In this document: positions 50,225 to 59,229 of the stretch, one piece after another | How positions within the stretch are numbered: position 1 is the first letter of the stretch | How the letters are laid out: every line of letters begins with the position of its first letter | Assembly: GCA_002796995.1 (NCBI GenBank) | Contig: PEKW01000003.1 | Coordinates: 265,274 to 329,273 of the forward strand | DNA length: 64,000 bases | DNA from: Rhizobium sp. | GTDB lineage: Bacteria > Pseudomonadota > Alphaproteobacteria > Rhizobiales > Rhizobiaceae | Direction of reading: 5' to 3' | Position numbers and translations under genes: made by a program | The notes under the pieces: model-generated | The model's input: only the letters and a program-made list of their open reading frames with translations | What the model was told of the DNA's origin: nothing | Database searches by the model: none

Positions 50225-50915
50225 ACCATTTCAAGATAGCATCGCGGCGCGCCTCGCGCCGCATGGGCTGCACCTGCGCGGCACTGCGCGCTTTCGCCAA
50301 GGCGAGGGCGGGCCGCGGCTGGACGGCGGGCAAACGGCGCGGTCGGTGCTGCTGATCGGCCATGTCGGCGGCTCGATGTGGCCGGCCTTCTGCGCTTGGC
50401 GGGCGGCACAGCCGGACCGGGGCGGGGATCATCCGCTCGATCGCTGGTCGAAGGCGGTGATCGGCGCGATTGGCGAGGCGACCGGTGCGACGGCCTATTA
50501 TCCGTCGGACCCGCCTTACCAACCATTCCAGCGCTGGGCCGTGATGGCTGAAGGCCTGCGGCCATCGCCTCTCGGCATCCTCATTCATCCGCAATACGGC
50601 CTCTGGCACGGCTATCGCGGGGCGCTGGGGTTTGCCGAGGAACTGGATGAGGGGGAGGTGCACTTGTCCGCGGCGCATCCGTGCGGCACTTGCCGGGACA
50701 AGCCGTGCCTGACGCACTGCCCGGTGGGAGCGGTTGCGGCCGGCCGCTTCGATGTCGCGGCCTGCCGTCAGTTTCTCGCCGCCGATCCGGACGGTGCACA
50801 CTGCATGGACAAGGGTTGCCTTGCCCGTGGCGCTTGTCCGGTCGGCCCGGAATACCGCTATCCGGAAGGGCAGTTGCGCTTCCACATGCAAGCGCTCGGC
50901 CTGCCTCCCGGTTAG
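50211..50915 (+). CDS. Ferredoxin-like 4Fe-4S protein
   Basis: A 234-residue protein with a Cys motif HPCGTCRDKPCLTHCPVGAV and later CMDKGCLARGACPVGPEYRY, together providing ligands for a 4Fe-4S cluster, as in the C-terminal half of epoxyqueuosine reductase-like proteins. The N-terminal half (RSVLLIGHVGGSMWPAF) is QueG-like in style but lacks the full corrinoid-binding region. Function unknown. GGGAGG lies a few bases before the ATG. Confidence 0.78.
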   Translation: MSGLSPFQDSIAARLAPHGLHLRGTARFRQGEGGPRLDGGQTARSVLLIGHVGGSMWPAFCAWRAAQPDRGGDHPLDRWSKAVIGAIGEATGATAYYPSDPPYQPFQRWAVMAEGLRPSPLGILIHPQYGLWHGYRGALGFAEELDEGEVHLSAAHPCGTCRDKPCLTHCPVGAVAAGRFDVAACRQFLAADPDGAHCMDKGCLARGACPVGPEYRYPEGQLRFHMQALGLPPG

Positions 50916-50919
50916 AGGA

Positions 50920-51630
50920 TCAGGCCGCCCTGGCGACCGGGACCTTGCGTGCGGCAGCCGGCCGGGCAGCCTTCTGCGGCATCATGGCGATGACTGCGTC
51001 GGCGAGACGCGCGGCGTTTTCCAGCGCCTTCGGCAGGTTGGAGACGTCGTCCGGGTTCATCGCCTGCAGCATGCCGCCCTTGTCGAAGACGTCGCGATAG
51101 GCGGCGCGTTCGGCAATCGCCGAAGACAGGGTGGAAATGCCGCGCGCGGCGAGGAAATCCTTGGCGGCCTGCAGGGCTCGGGTGGTCACCGCGGCATTGA
51201 CGCGGGTCAGCACGACCGAGTGCGGAATGCGCACGTCGCAGCTTTCGTCGAGTTCTTTGAGCAGTTCCAGCACCTCGGCACCGCCCTGGGCATCCATGGC
51301 GCAGCCCTGGACGGGGATCAGAACGTGATCGGCAAGCCCGACGGCCTTGGCGAGCAGCGCGTCCTGGCTGGACGGCAGGTCGATGAGGATATAACCGCCG
51401 CGCTTCTTCGCCCTGGCGGTGGCGGCTTCGATCGTCTCTTCGTTGACCGGGGCAACCGAAATCAGGCTGCTTGCGCCGGCAATCGCATGCCAGCGGCTGA
51501 TCCAGCCGCGCGGGTCGGCATCGAGGATGGTCACGCGGTTGCCGCGTCCGGCGAGTTCGCTGGCGAGAATGAGGACTGCCGTGGTCTTGCCGGCGCCGCC
51601 CTTGGTATTGGCAAATGTCAGTACTGGCAT
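50920..51630 (-). CDS. ParA/MinD-family ATPase, orphan
   Basis: A 236-residue deviant-Walker ATPase: MPVLTFANTKGGAGKTTAVL (KGGAGKTT), LDADPRGWISRW and DLPSSQDALLAKAVGLADHV. No parB or other partition gene is adjacent, so this may position a protein complex instead of DNA, or be a VirC1-like relative. AAGGA lies 6 bases before the ATG at 51630; the longer frame to 51777 has no support. The Ala-rich C-terminus is basic. Confidence 0.9.
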   Translation of the reverse strand: MPVLTFANTKGGAGKTTAVLILASELAGRGNRVTILDADPRGWISRWHAIAGASSLISVAPVNEETIEAATARAKKRGGYILIDLPSSQDALLAKAVGLADHVLIPVQGCAMDAQGGAEVLELLKELDESCDVRIPHSVVLTRVNAAVTTRALQAAKDFLAARGISTLSSAIAERAAYRDVFDKGGMLQAMNPDDVSNLPKALENAARLADAVIAMMPQKAARPAAARKVPVARAA

Positions 51631-51838
51631 ATCATTTCCTTCATAAAAAAGGGTCCGAGCCAAGTCATCGCTCCAATTTGCAGCGTGGGGCATGCTGCCT
51701 GACGAACATCTTTGGCAGCCATGGTTAACGGAACGTAAATGCCCGGAATGTTTCGTTAATGATCGTGGGATCGACATCCGGCTGGCGGCGCGCCGGATAA
51801 GGCGCTAAAGCTGTCGCCGGACTTTAAGGCGGGGCGTC

Positions 51839-52588
51839 ATGCGGTTGATTTTCATCATGTTGCTTTTGCTGTTGGCAGCACTGCCGTCGACGGCTGCGAA
51901 GGCCAAGGGCAGCTGTTCGACGCTCCAGCATGGCGGGATTTCCTATACCGTCTGCACCGTCGATCCTGCCCGCTCCCTGATGCGAATCTATCACCGCGAC
52001 CCGCAGGGCCAGCCTTTCGGCAGTTTTGATTCCCTCGCACGCCAGCTCTGGAAGGAGCGACACTACCCGATCATCGCGATGAATGGCGGCATGTATCACG
52101 ACGACCTGTCGGCGGTCGGGCTGTTCGTCGAGCACGGGTTCGAGCGCCACGCGATCAGCACTAAGGCGGGCTGGGGCAATTTTCACCTGCTGCCGAACGG
52201 CGTCTTCTGGCTGAAGGACGGCCGGGCAGGGGTGACGGAAACGGCGCGCTACATCCAGGATCAGATCGCAGCGGACTATGCCACCCAGTCCGGGCCGATG
52301 CTGGTGATCGACGGGCAGATCCATCCGCGTTTCCTGCCCGACAGCGACAGCCTGAAGATCCGCAACGGCATCGGTCTCGATCCGGCGGGCAGGGTGCATA
52401 TGGTCATTTCAGAGACGTCGGTGCGGTTCTACGACTTTGCCCTGCTGTTCCGCGACGTCCTCGGCTGCCGCAACGCGCTCTACCTCGACGGCACGATTTC
52501 GAGCCTCTACGACGCGGAAACTGGGCGGCGCGACCGCCTGTTCCCGCTCGGGCCGATCATCGCGGTGATCGGCACCGTTCCGCAATAA
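51839..52588 (+). CDS. Phosphodiester glycosidase family (NAGPA-like) secreted protein
   Basis: A 249-residue protein with a signal peptide (first 20 residues) and the NAGPA-like domain pattern IIAMNGGMYHDDLSAVGLFV, QSGPMLVIDGQIHP and RNALYLDGTISSLYD. These proteins cleave GlcNAc phosphodiesters in eukaryotes and are of unknown substrate in bacteria. It probably acts in the periplasm. Monocistronic. Confidence 0.85.
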   Translation: MRLIFIMLLLLLAALPSTAAKAKGSCSTLQHGGISYTVCTVDPARSLMRIYHRDPQGQPFGSFDSLARQLWKERHYPIIAMNGGMYHDDLSAVGLFVEHGFERHAISTKAGWGNFHLLPNGVFWLKDGRAGVTETARYIQDQIAADYATQSGPMLVIDGQIHPRFLPDSDSLKIRNGIGLDPAGRVHMVISETSVRFYDFALLFRDVLGCRNALYLDGTISSLYDAETGRRDRLFPLGPIIAVIGTVPQ

Positions 52589-52611
52589 CGGTGAAGGCGA
52601 CGAACTGCGCC

Positions 52612-52965
52612 TCAGACCGCAGCCTTCGGATAGGCGCGCTCCAGGCCGCCGGAGCGGACGAGGCCGTTGCGCAGGGCGAGATAGGCGGGATGCTGGCTCG
52701 ATCGGGCGGCCTCCATCAGGCGGATCTGCAGACGGGCGGGCGCTGAATTGCCGAGCCACTCGCCGCAGCGCTCGAGCTTCAGCGAGTTGAGGAACTTCGC
52801 CTCGCTTTCGCGGTCGATATGGAGCGCGAGACCGTCGAACAGGACATTGTCGTGTTCCGGGTTTTCAAAGACGAGCTGGAGAAAGGCCTTGTCGGTCTCG
52901 ACGAGGCTGCGCAGCCTGTCGGCGACCGTGGCGCTGTCGAGAGTGTTTATCTGGGTTTGCGGCAT
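52612..52965 (-). CDS. Hypothetical protein
   Basis: A 117-residue soluble protein starting MPQTQINTLDSATVADRLRS; helical, with no recognised motif. GGAGG lies upstream of the ATG. It lies between the phosphodiester glycosidase gene (convergent) and the TPR glycosyltransferase gene. Confidence 0.6.
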   Translation of the reverse strand: MPQTQINTLDSATVADRLRSLVETDKAFLQLVFENPEHDNVLFDGLALHIDRESEAKFLNSLKLERCGEWLGNSAPARLQIRLMEAARSSQHPAYLALRNGLVRSGGLERAYPKAAV

Positions 52966-53025
52966 TGACGCCTCCTTCTTCCATGCATGTTTGGCTGTCG
53001 TGATAGTCCTGGACGGACCGGATGA

Positions 53026-54774
53026 TCAAGGCCGACGGGCGGAAAACGGGCCATCCGTCGGGGGTAGTTCCGGCACGTCGAAATGGTCGGGTTCAAGCCC
53101 CTGCCGCGCGCGCTCGACCATCATCTCATAGGCCCGCTCAAGATGGCGGGTGAAGCGGAGAGTGTCGAAAAGCGGCGTGACGAAGCGGTTTGCCGCGATC
53201 CGTCTGCGGATCTCGGCGAGGCGGCCCGGATCACGCGCCAGCGCGACGCAGAGTTCGACCACGCCGTCCTCGTTCTCGGCGACCAGATCCGGCAGACCGA
53301 GCGCGGTCAGCAGACTTTCCGACACGCGCGAGGTGAAATTGCGTCCCTTGCAGGTGATGACCGGCAGGCCCGCCCAGAGCTTGTCGGAAGTGGTGGTGTG
53401 GCCGTTGGTCGGAAAGGTGTCGAGGGCGATGTCGGCAGCCTGAAGCCGCGCAACGTGTTCGGGATAGTCCGCGCGTCGGGCAAAATGGATACGGTCCGCG
53501 CCGATGCCGAGTTCTGCCATGAAGGCGCAGAAATTCGCCTGGGCGTCCGGGTCGTCGCACATCATCCAGAGAATGCTCTCCGGGATGGCGGCGAGCACGC
53601 GGGCCCAGAGTCTTGCAGTGCGCGGCGAGATCTTTCTGACCGCATTGAAGGAGGCGATGACGAAGGCGTCGGCCGGCAGGCCGAGGCTGTCGCGCGAGGC
53701 GGCAGGCGGCAGGGCGCGGTGGACGCTGTCGTTGGCCTGGTAGCTGTGCGGCAGGCGGCAGAGCTTCTCGTGATAATAGGGCTTCGACGCATCCGGCGTG
53801 ACGATCCTGTCGGAGACGATGTAATCGCAGTCGATCCCGGTCCCGCAGCCGGGAAAGCCGAGATAGGCGACCTGGATCGGCGCCAAGCCGCGATTGACGA
53901 GACTGACGCGCGCACCGCGCGTATGGCCCTTGAGGTCGACGAGGATGTCGATGCCGTGTGAGCGGATGAGCGCCGCGGCCTGCTCGTCGTCGAGTGCGCG
54001 GATCGGCACGATCGGCCCGTACTGCGCCCGCATGCCCTGGTCGGCCGATAGCACGTCGTCGTCGGTATAGCAGAAGACGGTGACGTCGAAACGCTCGCGG
54101 TCGTGGGCCATGAGCACGCCTTGGAACAGGCGCATGGTGGCATGCTGGTCGCAGACGTCGTTCGACAGATAGCCGATGCGGATCCGCTCGGCGAAGGCGT
54201 GCGGCACGGTGCGGCGCGCGGCGCGCGACTGCGGCGTAAAGGCGGTGCCGCCATGCATCCGGGTGATGCGGGCATTGAGGCTCTCGTCGTCGCACCACAT
54301 GATGTGGTCGTGCGGGTCGTCGACGCCGAAGGCGGCGGCCTCTCCGGCTTTCATCCGCTCAAGCAGGCGGGCGTCCTCGGCCTCGCATTCCTCCAGGCAC
54401 AATTGCTCGCGCAGCAGGCTGCGATAGGTGTTTTCCGCCTCGATGTCGAAAGGGCCGCCGCGGGCCGCCTGGCGGGCAAGCACGAGGGCGGGCGCCCGGC
54501 GTCTTGCGCGCTTGTAGCTTCTGGCAGCCAGAAGGCGCAGCATGCGGGCGTTCTGCGGGTCGAGATCGGCGGCCTTCGCATAGAAATGGGCCGCCTGTTC
54601 CGAATTGCCGAGCTTGGCATGGCTCTGGGCGGCCATCAGCACCAGCTTGGCATCGTTCGCGGTCCGGGCGAGCAGGGGCGTCAGCAGGGCGACGCAGTCC
54701 TGGTAGCGGCCGGCGCGGTAGGCATTGATCGCGTCCGGCAGTCCCTTTGCCGGCAGTCCTTTGGGCGGTGGCAT
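53026..54774 (-). CDS. TPR-containing O-GlcNAc-transferase-like glycosyltransferase (GT41)
   Basis: A 582-residue protein. The N-terminal 170 residues contain about three TPR-like repeats (AAQSHAKLGNSEQAAHFYAK, AADLDPQNARMLRLLA). The rest matches the Glyco_transf_41/SPINDLY domain: RIRIGYLSNDVCDQHATMRL, DILVDLKGHTRGARVSLVNR, YLGFPGCGTGIDCDYIVSDR and ALDTFPTNGHTTTSDKLWAG for UDP-sugar binding. It would glycosylate proteins, possibly surface or flagellar ones. The start at 54774 (MPPPKG) is the most plausible; upstream codons lack support. Confidence 0.85.
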   Translation of the reverse strand: MPPPKGLPAKGLPDAINAYRAGRYQDCVALLTPLLARTANDAKLVLMAAQSHAKLGNSEQAAHFYAKAADLDPQNARMLRLLAARSYKRARRRAPALVLARQAARGGPFDIEAENTYRSLLREQLCLEECEAEDARLLERMKAGEAAAFGVDDPHDHIMWCDDESLNARITRMHGGTAFTPQSRAARRTVPHAFAERIRIGYLSNDVCDQHATMRLFQGVLMAHDRERFDVTVFCYTDDDVLSADQGMRAQYGPIVPIRALDDEQAAALIRSHGIDILVDLKGHTRGARVSLVNRGLAPIQVAYLGFPGCGTGIDCDYIVSDRIVTPDASKPYYHEKLCRLPHSYQANDSVHRALPPAASRDSLGLPADAFVIASFNAVRKISPRTARLWARVLAAIPESILWMMCDDPDAQANFCAFMAELGIGADRIHFARRADYPEHVARLQAADIALDTFPTNGHTTTSDKLWAGLPVITCKGRNFTSRVSESLLTALGLPDLVAENEDGVVELCVALARDPGRLAEIRRRIAANRFVTPLFDTLRFTRHLERAYEMMVERARQGLEPDHFDVPELPPTDGPFSARRP

Positions 54775-54988
54775 TCTCGGCAGTGTTTCCCTGAAATCGA
54801 CAGTTCGTGAGCACGCTAGGGGCCGAGGCTTATCCAAGGCTGGTGAGGGCCCTGCCGCCGGCATGGCGTTTGGTTGACAGGCAAGGCGCGAATGGAAAGG
54901 CTGTCGCGACGATTGGCCGTCGATTCGCGCCAAGACAACCATGACGCCGCGTTCCGCGGCGGGCGCCTTCTAGGTCGGAGCCTATACA

Positions 54989-56023
54989 ATGCCAGAATTG
55001 TCCATCTGCATGCCGAGCAATCGCAATCTCGAGCAGTCGCGCGCGGCGATCGACAGCGCGATCGCCTATTGCGAGGCACGCGACGCGGTCCTGATCGTGT
55101 CCGACAATTCCGGCGATCCGGAGAAGCGGGCCCATTTTCAGAATCGCTCGCCGCGCCTCACATGGATCGACGCCGGCAACGCCTCGCCCTTCGCCAACAT
55201 GCGGCTGGCGCTGGATGCGGCCAAGACGCCTTTCGTCATGCCGATGGGCGACGACGACGAGATCCATGCCGTCGAGGGCCAGCCGACCTTCGATCTCGCC
55301 GGCCTTCCCTACGACTACATGGGCGTGCTGCCGGTAAGCGTCGTCTTTGCCGAGAAGCACGGCACGATGCATTCCAAGGCTTTTGCGCTGACAGACGATG
55401 ATCCGGGCGAGCGCATGGGCCACTACATCAGCAGCGCCAAGGGCAATAACAGCCTCTACTACAGCATGTTTCGCCGGGACGTCTTTTCCGCGCTGCTGCA
55501 CGACTTCGTCGAGTATCATCCGACCAAGGGCATGTATTGCGACTGGGCGCTGCTGTTGGCGCTCATCTGTTACGGCAAGATGGCGCACGATCCGGGCACG
55601 GTCTTCCGCTACAACATGGGCAACTGGGATTCGGCGGAAAAGATCGGCGACATGTATGTCGACCTCTATCGCAATGCCGGACTGCCGGCCGAGGCGATCA
55701 AGTTCGACAGCCTGCTGATGTATCTCGACACCTTCGTGTTCGCCATGCGCCAGGGAAGCCCGGTGCCGCCGGACCAGCGCCAGCGCCTCGGCCGGATCAT
55801 CACCAACCGGCTGCTCGGCTCCTTCATCCAGAAGGTCGCCAACGCCCCGGAATCCTATGACGGCACGGTCCGGCATCTGGCGACCATGGCGCTCGAGGAG
55901 CCGGACAGCTTTGTCGAGTTCCAGATCGCCATGATGATGGTCGACCGTCTGCAGCCGGGCCTGAAGGATCGCTACGTGACCTTCGTCAGGACTCTGATGG
56001 CGCCGGCCGGAACCGGCGCCTGA
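54989..56023 (+). CDS. Glycosyltransferase-like protein, divergent from the GT41 gene
   Basis: A 344-residue protein with a GT2-like nucleotide-binding fold: LSICMPSNRNLEQSRAAIDS, AVLIVSDNSGDPEKRAHF, and MPMGDDDEIH as the probable metal-binding DxD-type motif. The C-terminal 150 residues are helical. The family is not firmly identified, but a glycosyltransferase next to and divergent from the GT41 enzyme suggests a linked glycosylation pathway. Confidence 0.7.
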   Translation: MPELSICMPSNRNLEQSRAAIDSAIAYCEARDAVLIVSDNSGDPEKRAHFQNRSPRLTWIDAGNASPFANMRLALDAAKTPFVMPMGDDDEIHAVEGQPTFDLAGLPYDYMGVLPVSVVFAEKHGTMHSKAFALTDDDPGERMGHYISSAKGNNSLYYSMFRRDVFSALLHDFVEYHPTKGMYCDWALLLALICYGKMAHDPGTVFRYNMGNWDSAEKIGDMYVDLYRNAGLPAEAIKFDSLLMYLDTFVFAMRQGSPVPPDQRQRLGRIITNRLLGSFIQKVANAPESYDGTVRHLATMALEEPDSFVEFQIAMMMVDRLQPGLKDRYVTFVRTLMAPAGTGA

Positions 56024-56030
56024 GGACGGC

Positions 56031-57047
56031 TCAGCCGCGGCGGCGCGTGCGCCGGCCGCTTTCCTGGGCGCCGGATTCCGTCGCGGTCTTGTTGCGCAGC
56101 GGACCGATCTTCTCGACGATCGTCTCGATGGTCGGGCGCGGTCCCGGCGTATAGCCGTCGATCGCGGCCCGCATGGCGGCGAGATGGCCGCAGGACGTGC
56201 CGCAGCAGCCGCCGATGATCTTTGCGCCCGCATCGCGCGCCAGCCTCGCATATTCCGCCATCAGCGGCGGCGTGCCGGAATAGTGGATCTCCGTGCCGCG
56301 GAACTCCGGGATGCCGCAATTGCCCTTGACGATCACGGTTGCGGCCGGATCGGCGGCGGTCATGTCGAGCAGGCTCGCCAGGATGTCCGAGGCGCCGACG
56401 CCGCAATTGGCGCCCACCGCGAGCGGTCCCGGACCGATGTCCTTGGCGACGCCGTGGATGTCCTTCGGGTCGAGCCCCATCATCGTCTTGCCGGCCGTGT
56501 CGAACGAGCCGGTATAGGTATAGGGCAGGCCGACCTTGACGGCGGCTTCGGCCGCGGCCCGGATCTCGTCGGCCGAGGACATGGTCTCGATCCAGGCGAC
56601 ATCGGCGCCGCCGGCTTTCAGGCCCTCCATCTGCTCGACGAAGGCGGCCACCGCCTCGTCATAGGTCATGGCGCCGAGCGGTTGCAGCAGTTCGCCGGTC
56701 GGGCCGACGGAACCGCCGACGATGACCTTGCGCGGCGCCTTGTCGGCAACGGCACGGGCGATCTCAGCCGCCTTCTTGTTGAGCGCGTGGACGCGATTCT
56801 CAGCATGATGCAGCTTGAGCCGATGGCGCGTTCCGCCGAAGGAATTGGTGAGGATGATGTCGGCGCCGGCATCGACGAAGTCCTGATGCAGCTTGGTGAT
56901 CTTTTCCGGCTGGCTCTCGTTCCACAGTTCCGGTGCTTCGCCGGCCTCGAGCCCCATGGCGAAGAGATTGGTGCCGGTCGCGCCATCGGCGAGCAGCACG
57001 CCCTTCTCGGCCAGAAGTTCGGAAAGCGGATTGGGTGCGGTCGCCAT
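56031..57047 (-). CDS. bmt: Betaine-homocysteine S-methyltransferase
   Basis: A 338-residue homocysteine S-methyltransferase-family protein: GVLLADGATGTNLFAMGLEA, DIILTNSFGGTRHRLKLHH, GGSVGPTGELLQPLGAM and the three zinc ligands Cys215 (GANCGVG), Cys281 and Cys282 (GGCCGTS). In rhizobia this type methylates homocysteine with glycine betaine to give methionine and dimethylglycine. It is separated by only about 100 bases from the betaine-type ABC importer and shares its direction, so cotranscription is possible. This is a second betaine demethylation route besides the MttB-type one. Confidence 0.88.
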   Translation of the reverse strand: MATAPNPLSELLAEKGVLLADGATGTNLFAMGLEAGEAPELWNESQPEKITKLHQDFVDAGADIILTNSFGGTRHRLKLHHAENRVHALNKKAAEIARAVADKAPRKVIVGGSVGPTGELLQPLGAMTYDEAVAAFVEQMEGLKAGGADVAWIETMSSADEIRAAAEAAVKVGLPYTYTGSFDTAGKTMMGLDPKDIHGVAKDIGPGPLAVGANCGVGASDILASLLDMTAADPAATVIVKGNCGIPEFRGTEIHYSGTPPLMAEYARLARDAGAKIIGGCCGTSCGHLAAMRAAIDGYTPGPRPTIETIVEKIGPLRNKTATESGAQESGRRTRRRG

Positions 57048-57143
57048 GGTTCTCGGTCCTCGTGAGATCTGTGCTGCAGGATTTAAAGCCTATTGCCCGG
57101 GGCCGCAACGGACAAACGCAGGGCAGGCCGGGGGAGGCAGCGT

Positions 57144-58193
57144 TTATTGCCCCGCGTCGAAGCGATGGGGATCGCCGGCCGGCGTCACCATGGCGGCCAT
57201 GGTGGCCGTCATGTCGATGGAACCGACGACCTGTCCCGCGGCGTCGACGACCGCAGCTGTGGTGGCGCCGGCCTCCAGCATCGTCCGGGCGGCGATTTCG
57301 AGGACGGCGTCGACGGGGACGGTCGGACTGCCGGGCGCCGGCGGCTGCGGCGTCATGATCGCGCCGGCACGGATCACCCGCGCCCGGTTCACCTCGCGCA
57401 CGAAGGCCGAGATATAGTCGTCGGCCGGCTGCAGCACGATGTCCTGGCCGCTGCCCTGCTGGACCACTTCGCCGTCGCGCAGCACGGCGATCCGGTCGCC
57501 GAGCCTCAGTGCCTCGTCGAGATCATGGGTGATGAACACCACCGTCTTCCTAAGCTCCTTCTGCAGATCGAGCAGCATGGTCTGCATGTCGACGCGGATC
57601 AGCGGGTCGAGCGCGGAAAACGCCTCGTCCATCAGCAGGATGTCGGCATCGGTGGCGAGCGCCCGGGCAAGGCCGACGCGTTGCTGCATGCCGCCCGACA
57701 GCTGGTTGGGATAGTGGCTCTCGAAGCCTGAAAGACCGACGCGCTCGATCCAGCGCCGCGCCCTGGTCAGGCTGTCCGAGCGGTCGATGCCCTGGATGTC
57801 GAGGCCATAGACGGCGTTTTCCAGGACGGTGCGATGCGACAGGAGGGCGAATTTCTGGAACACCATGGCGGTGCGGCTTCGGCGGAACGCCCGGAGTTCC
57901 GCGGGCGACATGCGGCAGACGTCGACGCCTTCGACCAGGACCTCGCCGACCGTCGGCTCGATCAGCCGGTTGATGTGGCGGATCAGCGTCGACTTGCCCG
58001 AGCCGGACAGGCCCATCACCACCGTGATGCAGCCGGCCGGCATGGTGATGTCGATGTCCTTGAGGGCGAGCACATGGCTCGAGCGCTCGTTGAGCTCGGC
58101 CTTGCCGATGCCGCCCTTCACCGCCGCGACGAAATCGCCGCCACGCGGTCCGAAGATCTTGTAGAGGCCCCGAATCTCGATGCTGCTAGCCAT
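57144..58193 (-). CDS. Betaine/choline ABC transporter, ATP-binding protein (ProV/ChoV-like)
   Basis: A 349-residue ATPase with Walker A GLSGSGKST, the OpuA/ProV-type N-terminal insertion, LSGGMQQRVGLARAL, Walker B LLMDEAFSALDP and the C-terminal VEV/CBS-like region (VLEIAARTMLEAGATTAAVV). It energises uptake of quaternary amines with the permease (overlapping by 8 bases) and the binding protein upstream. Confidence 0.92.
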   Translation of the reverse strand: MASSIEIRGLYKIFGPRGGDFVAAVKGGIGKAELNERSSHVLALKDIDITMPAGCITVVMGLSGSGKSTLIRHINRLIEPTVGEVLVEGVDVCRMSPAELRAFRRSRTAMVFQKFALLSHRTVLENAVYGLDIQGIDRSDSLTRARRWIERVGLSGFESHYPNQLSGGMQQRVGLARALATDADILLMDEAFSALDPLIRVDMQTMLLDLQKELRKTVVFITHDLDEALRLGDRIAVLRDGEVVQQGSGQDIVLQPADDYISAFVREVNRARVIRAGAIMTPQPPAPGSPTVPVDAVLEIAARTMLEAGATTAAVVDAAGQVVGSIDMTATMAAMVTPAGDPHRFDAGQ

Positions 58194-59091
58194 GGACGAC
58201 CTCGGTGTGGCGCTGCATCCGTTTGCCGAAGGCCTGGCTGGTGCGGTCGAAGATGATGGCGATGACGACGAGCGCGAAGCCGTTGAGGAAGCCGACGGTG
58301 AAGAACTGGTTGGTGATCGCCTGGAGCACGTTCTTGCCGAGCCCGCCGACGCCGATCATCGAGGCGACGACGACCATGGCGAGCGCCATCATGATGGTCT
58401 GGTTGATGCCGGCCATAATGGTCGGCAGTGCCAGCGGGATCTGCACGTCGAACAGCTTCTGCCGCGGCGAGGATCCGAAGGCGTCGGCGGCCTCGAGCAC
58501 TTCGCGGTCGACCAGCCGGATGCCGAGATTGGTGAGCCGGATCATCGGCGGCACGGCATAGACCACGACGGCGATCAGGCCGGGTACCTTGCCGATGCCG
58601 AAAATCATCACGACGGGGATCAGATAGACGAAGCTCGGCAGGGTCTGCATGACGTCGAGGACCGGGTTGACCGTCGATTGCACCCGGTCCGAGCGGGCCA
58701 TCAGGATGCCGATCGGCAGGCCGATGACGATCGAGATCAGCGTGCAGACGGTGACCATGGCGAGCGTCACCATCGTGTCCTGCCAAAGCCCGACCAGGCC
58801 GATCGCGGTCATGGAGAGAAGCGTGCCAAGCGTGATCCGCAGGCTGCGGCTGGTGAGGTAGACGGTCGCCGCCAGGATCCCCAGGAGGACGATCCACGGC
58901 GCGCCGACGAACAGGTTTTCCAGCCAGTTGAGGAACCATTGCAGCGGCTGAAGCGCGCTGTCGAGCGTGTCGCCATAGGCGCGCACGAAGGCCTTGAAGC
59001 TGGCGTCGACGGACTTGCGCATCTCGCGCAGCAGGTTCGCGTCGAGCGCCGGAAACTCGCAGAGCCTTTGCGGCAGATAATCGCAAAGCAT
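58186..59091 (-). CDS. Betaine/choline ABC transporter permease (ProW/ChoW-like)
   Basis: A 301-residue permease with six or seven hydrophobic helices and the EAA loop DAFGSSPRQKLFDVQIPLAL of ProW-type subunits. Its stop overlaps the ATPase start by 8 bases. The N-terminal 50 residues are an extension often seen in ProW. The binding protein gene lies upstream, 138 bases away. Confidence 0.92.
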   Translation of the reverse strand: MLCDYLPQRLCEFPALDANLLREMRKSVDASFKAFVRAYGDTLDSALQPLQWFLNWLENLFVGAPWIVLLGILAATVYLTSRSLRITLGTLLSMTAIGLVGLWQDTMVTLAMVTVCTLISIVIGLPIGILMARSDRVQSTVNPVLDVMQTLPSFVYLIPVVMIFGIGKVPGLIAVVVYAVPPMIRLTNLGIRLVDREVLEAADAFGSSPRQKLFDVQIPLALPTIMAGINQTIMMALAMVVVASMIGVGGLGKNVLQAITNQFFTVGFLNGFALVVIAIIFDRTSQAFGKRMQRHTEVVHG

Positions 59092-59229
59092 GTCCTACCC
59101 CCTCCAGTCCCTTCGGATGCCCCAGGCGCCGCCTGCGCCCCGTCATCCCTCCCGGGCCCACGCCCGCCGGCACGGCGGACCGCGCATCGCCACGCGGGCC
59201 GCCGAGCTGTCACCGCCTTCGGCATAGGA

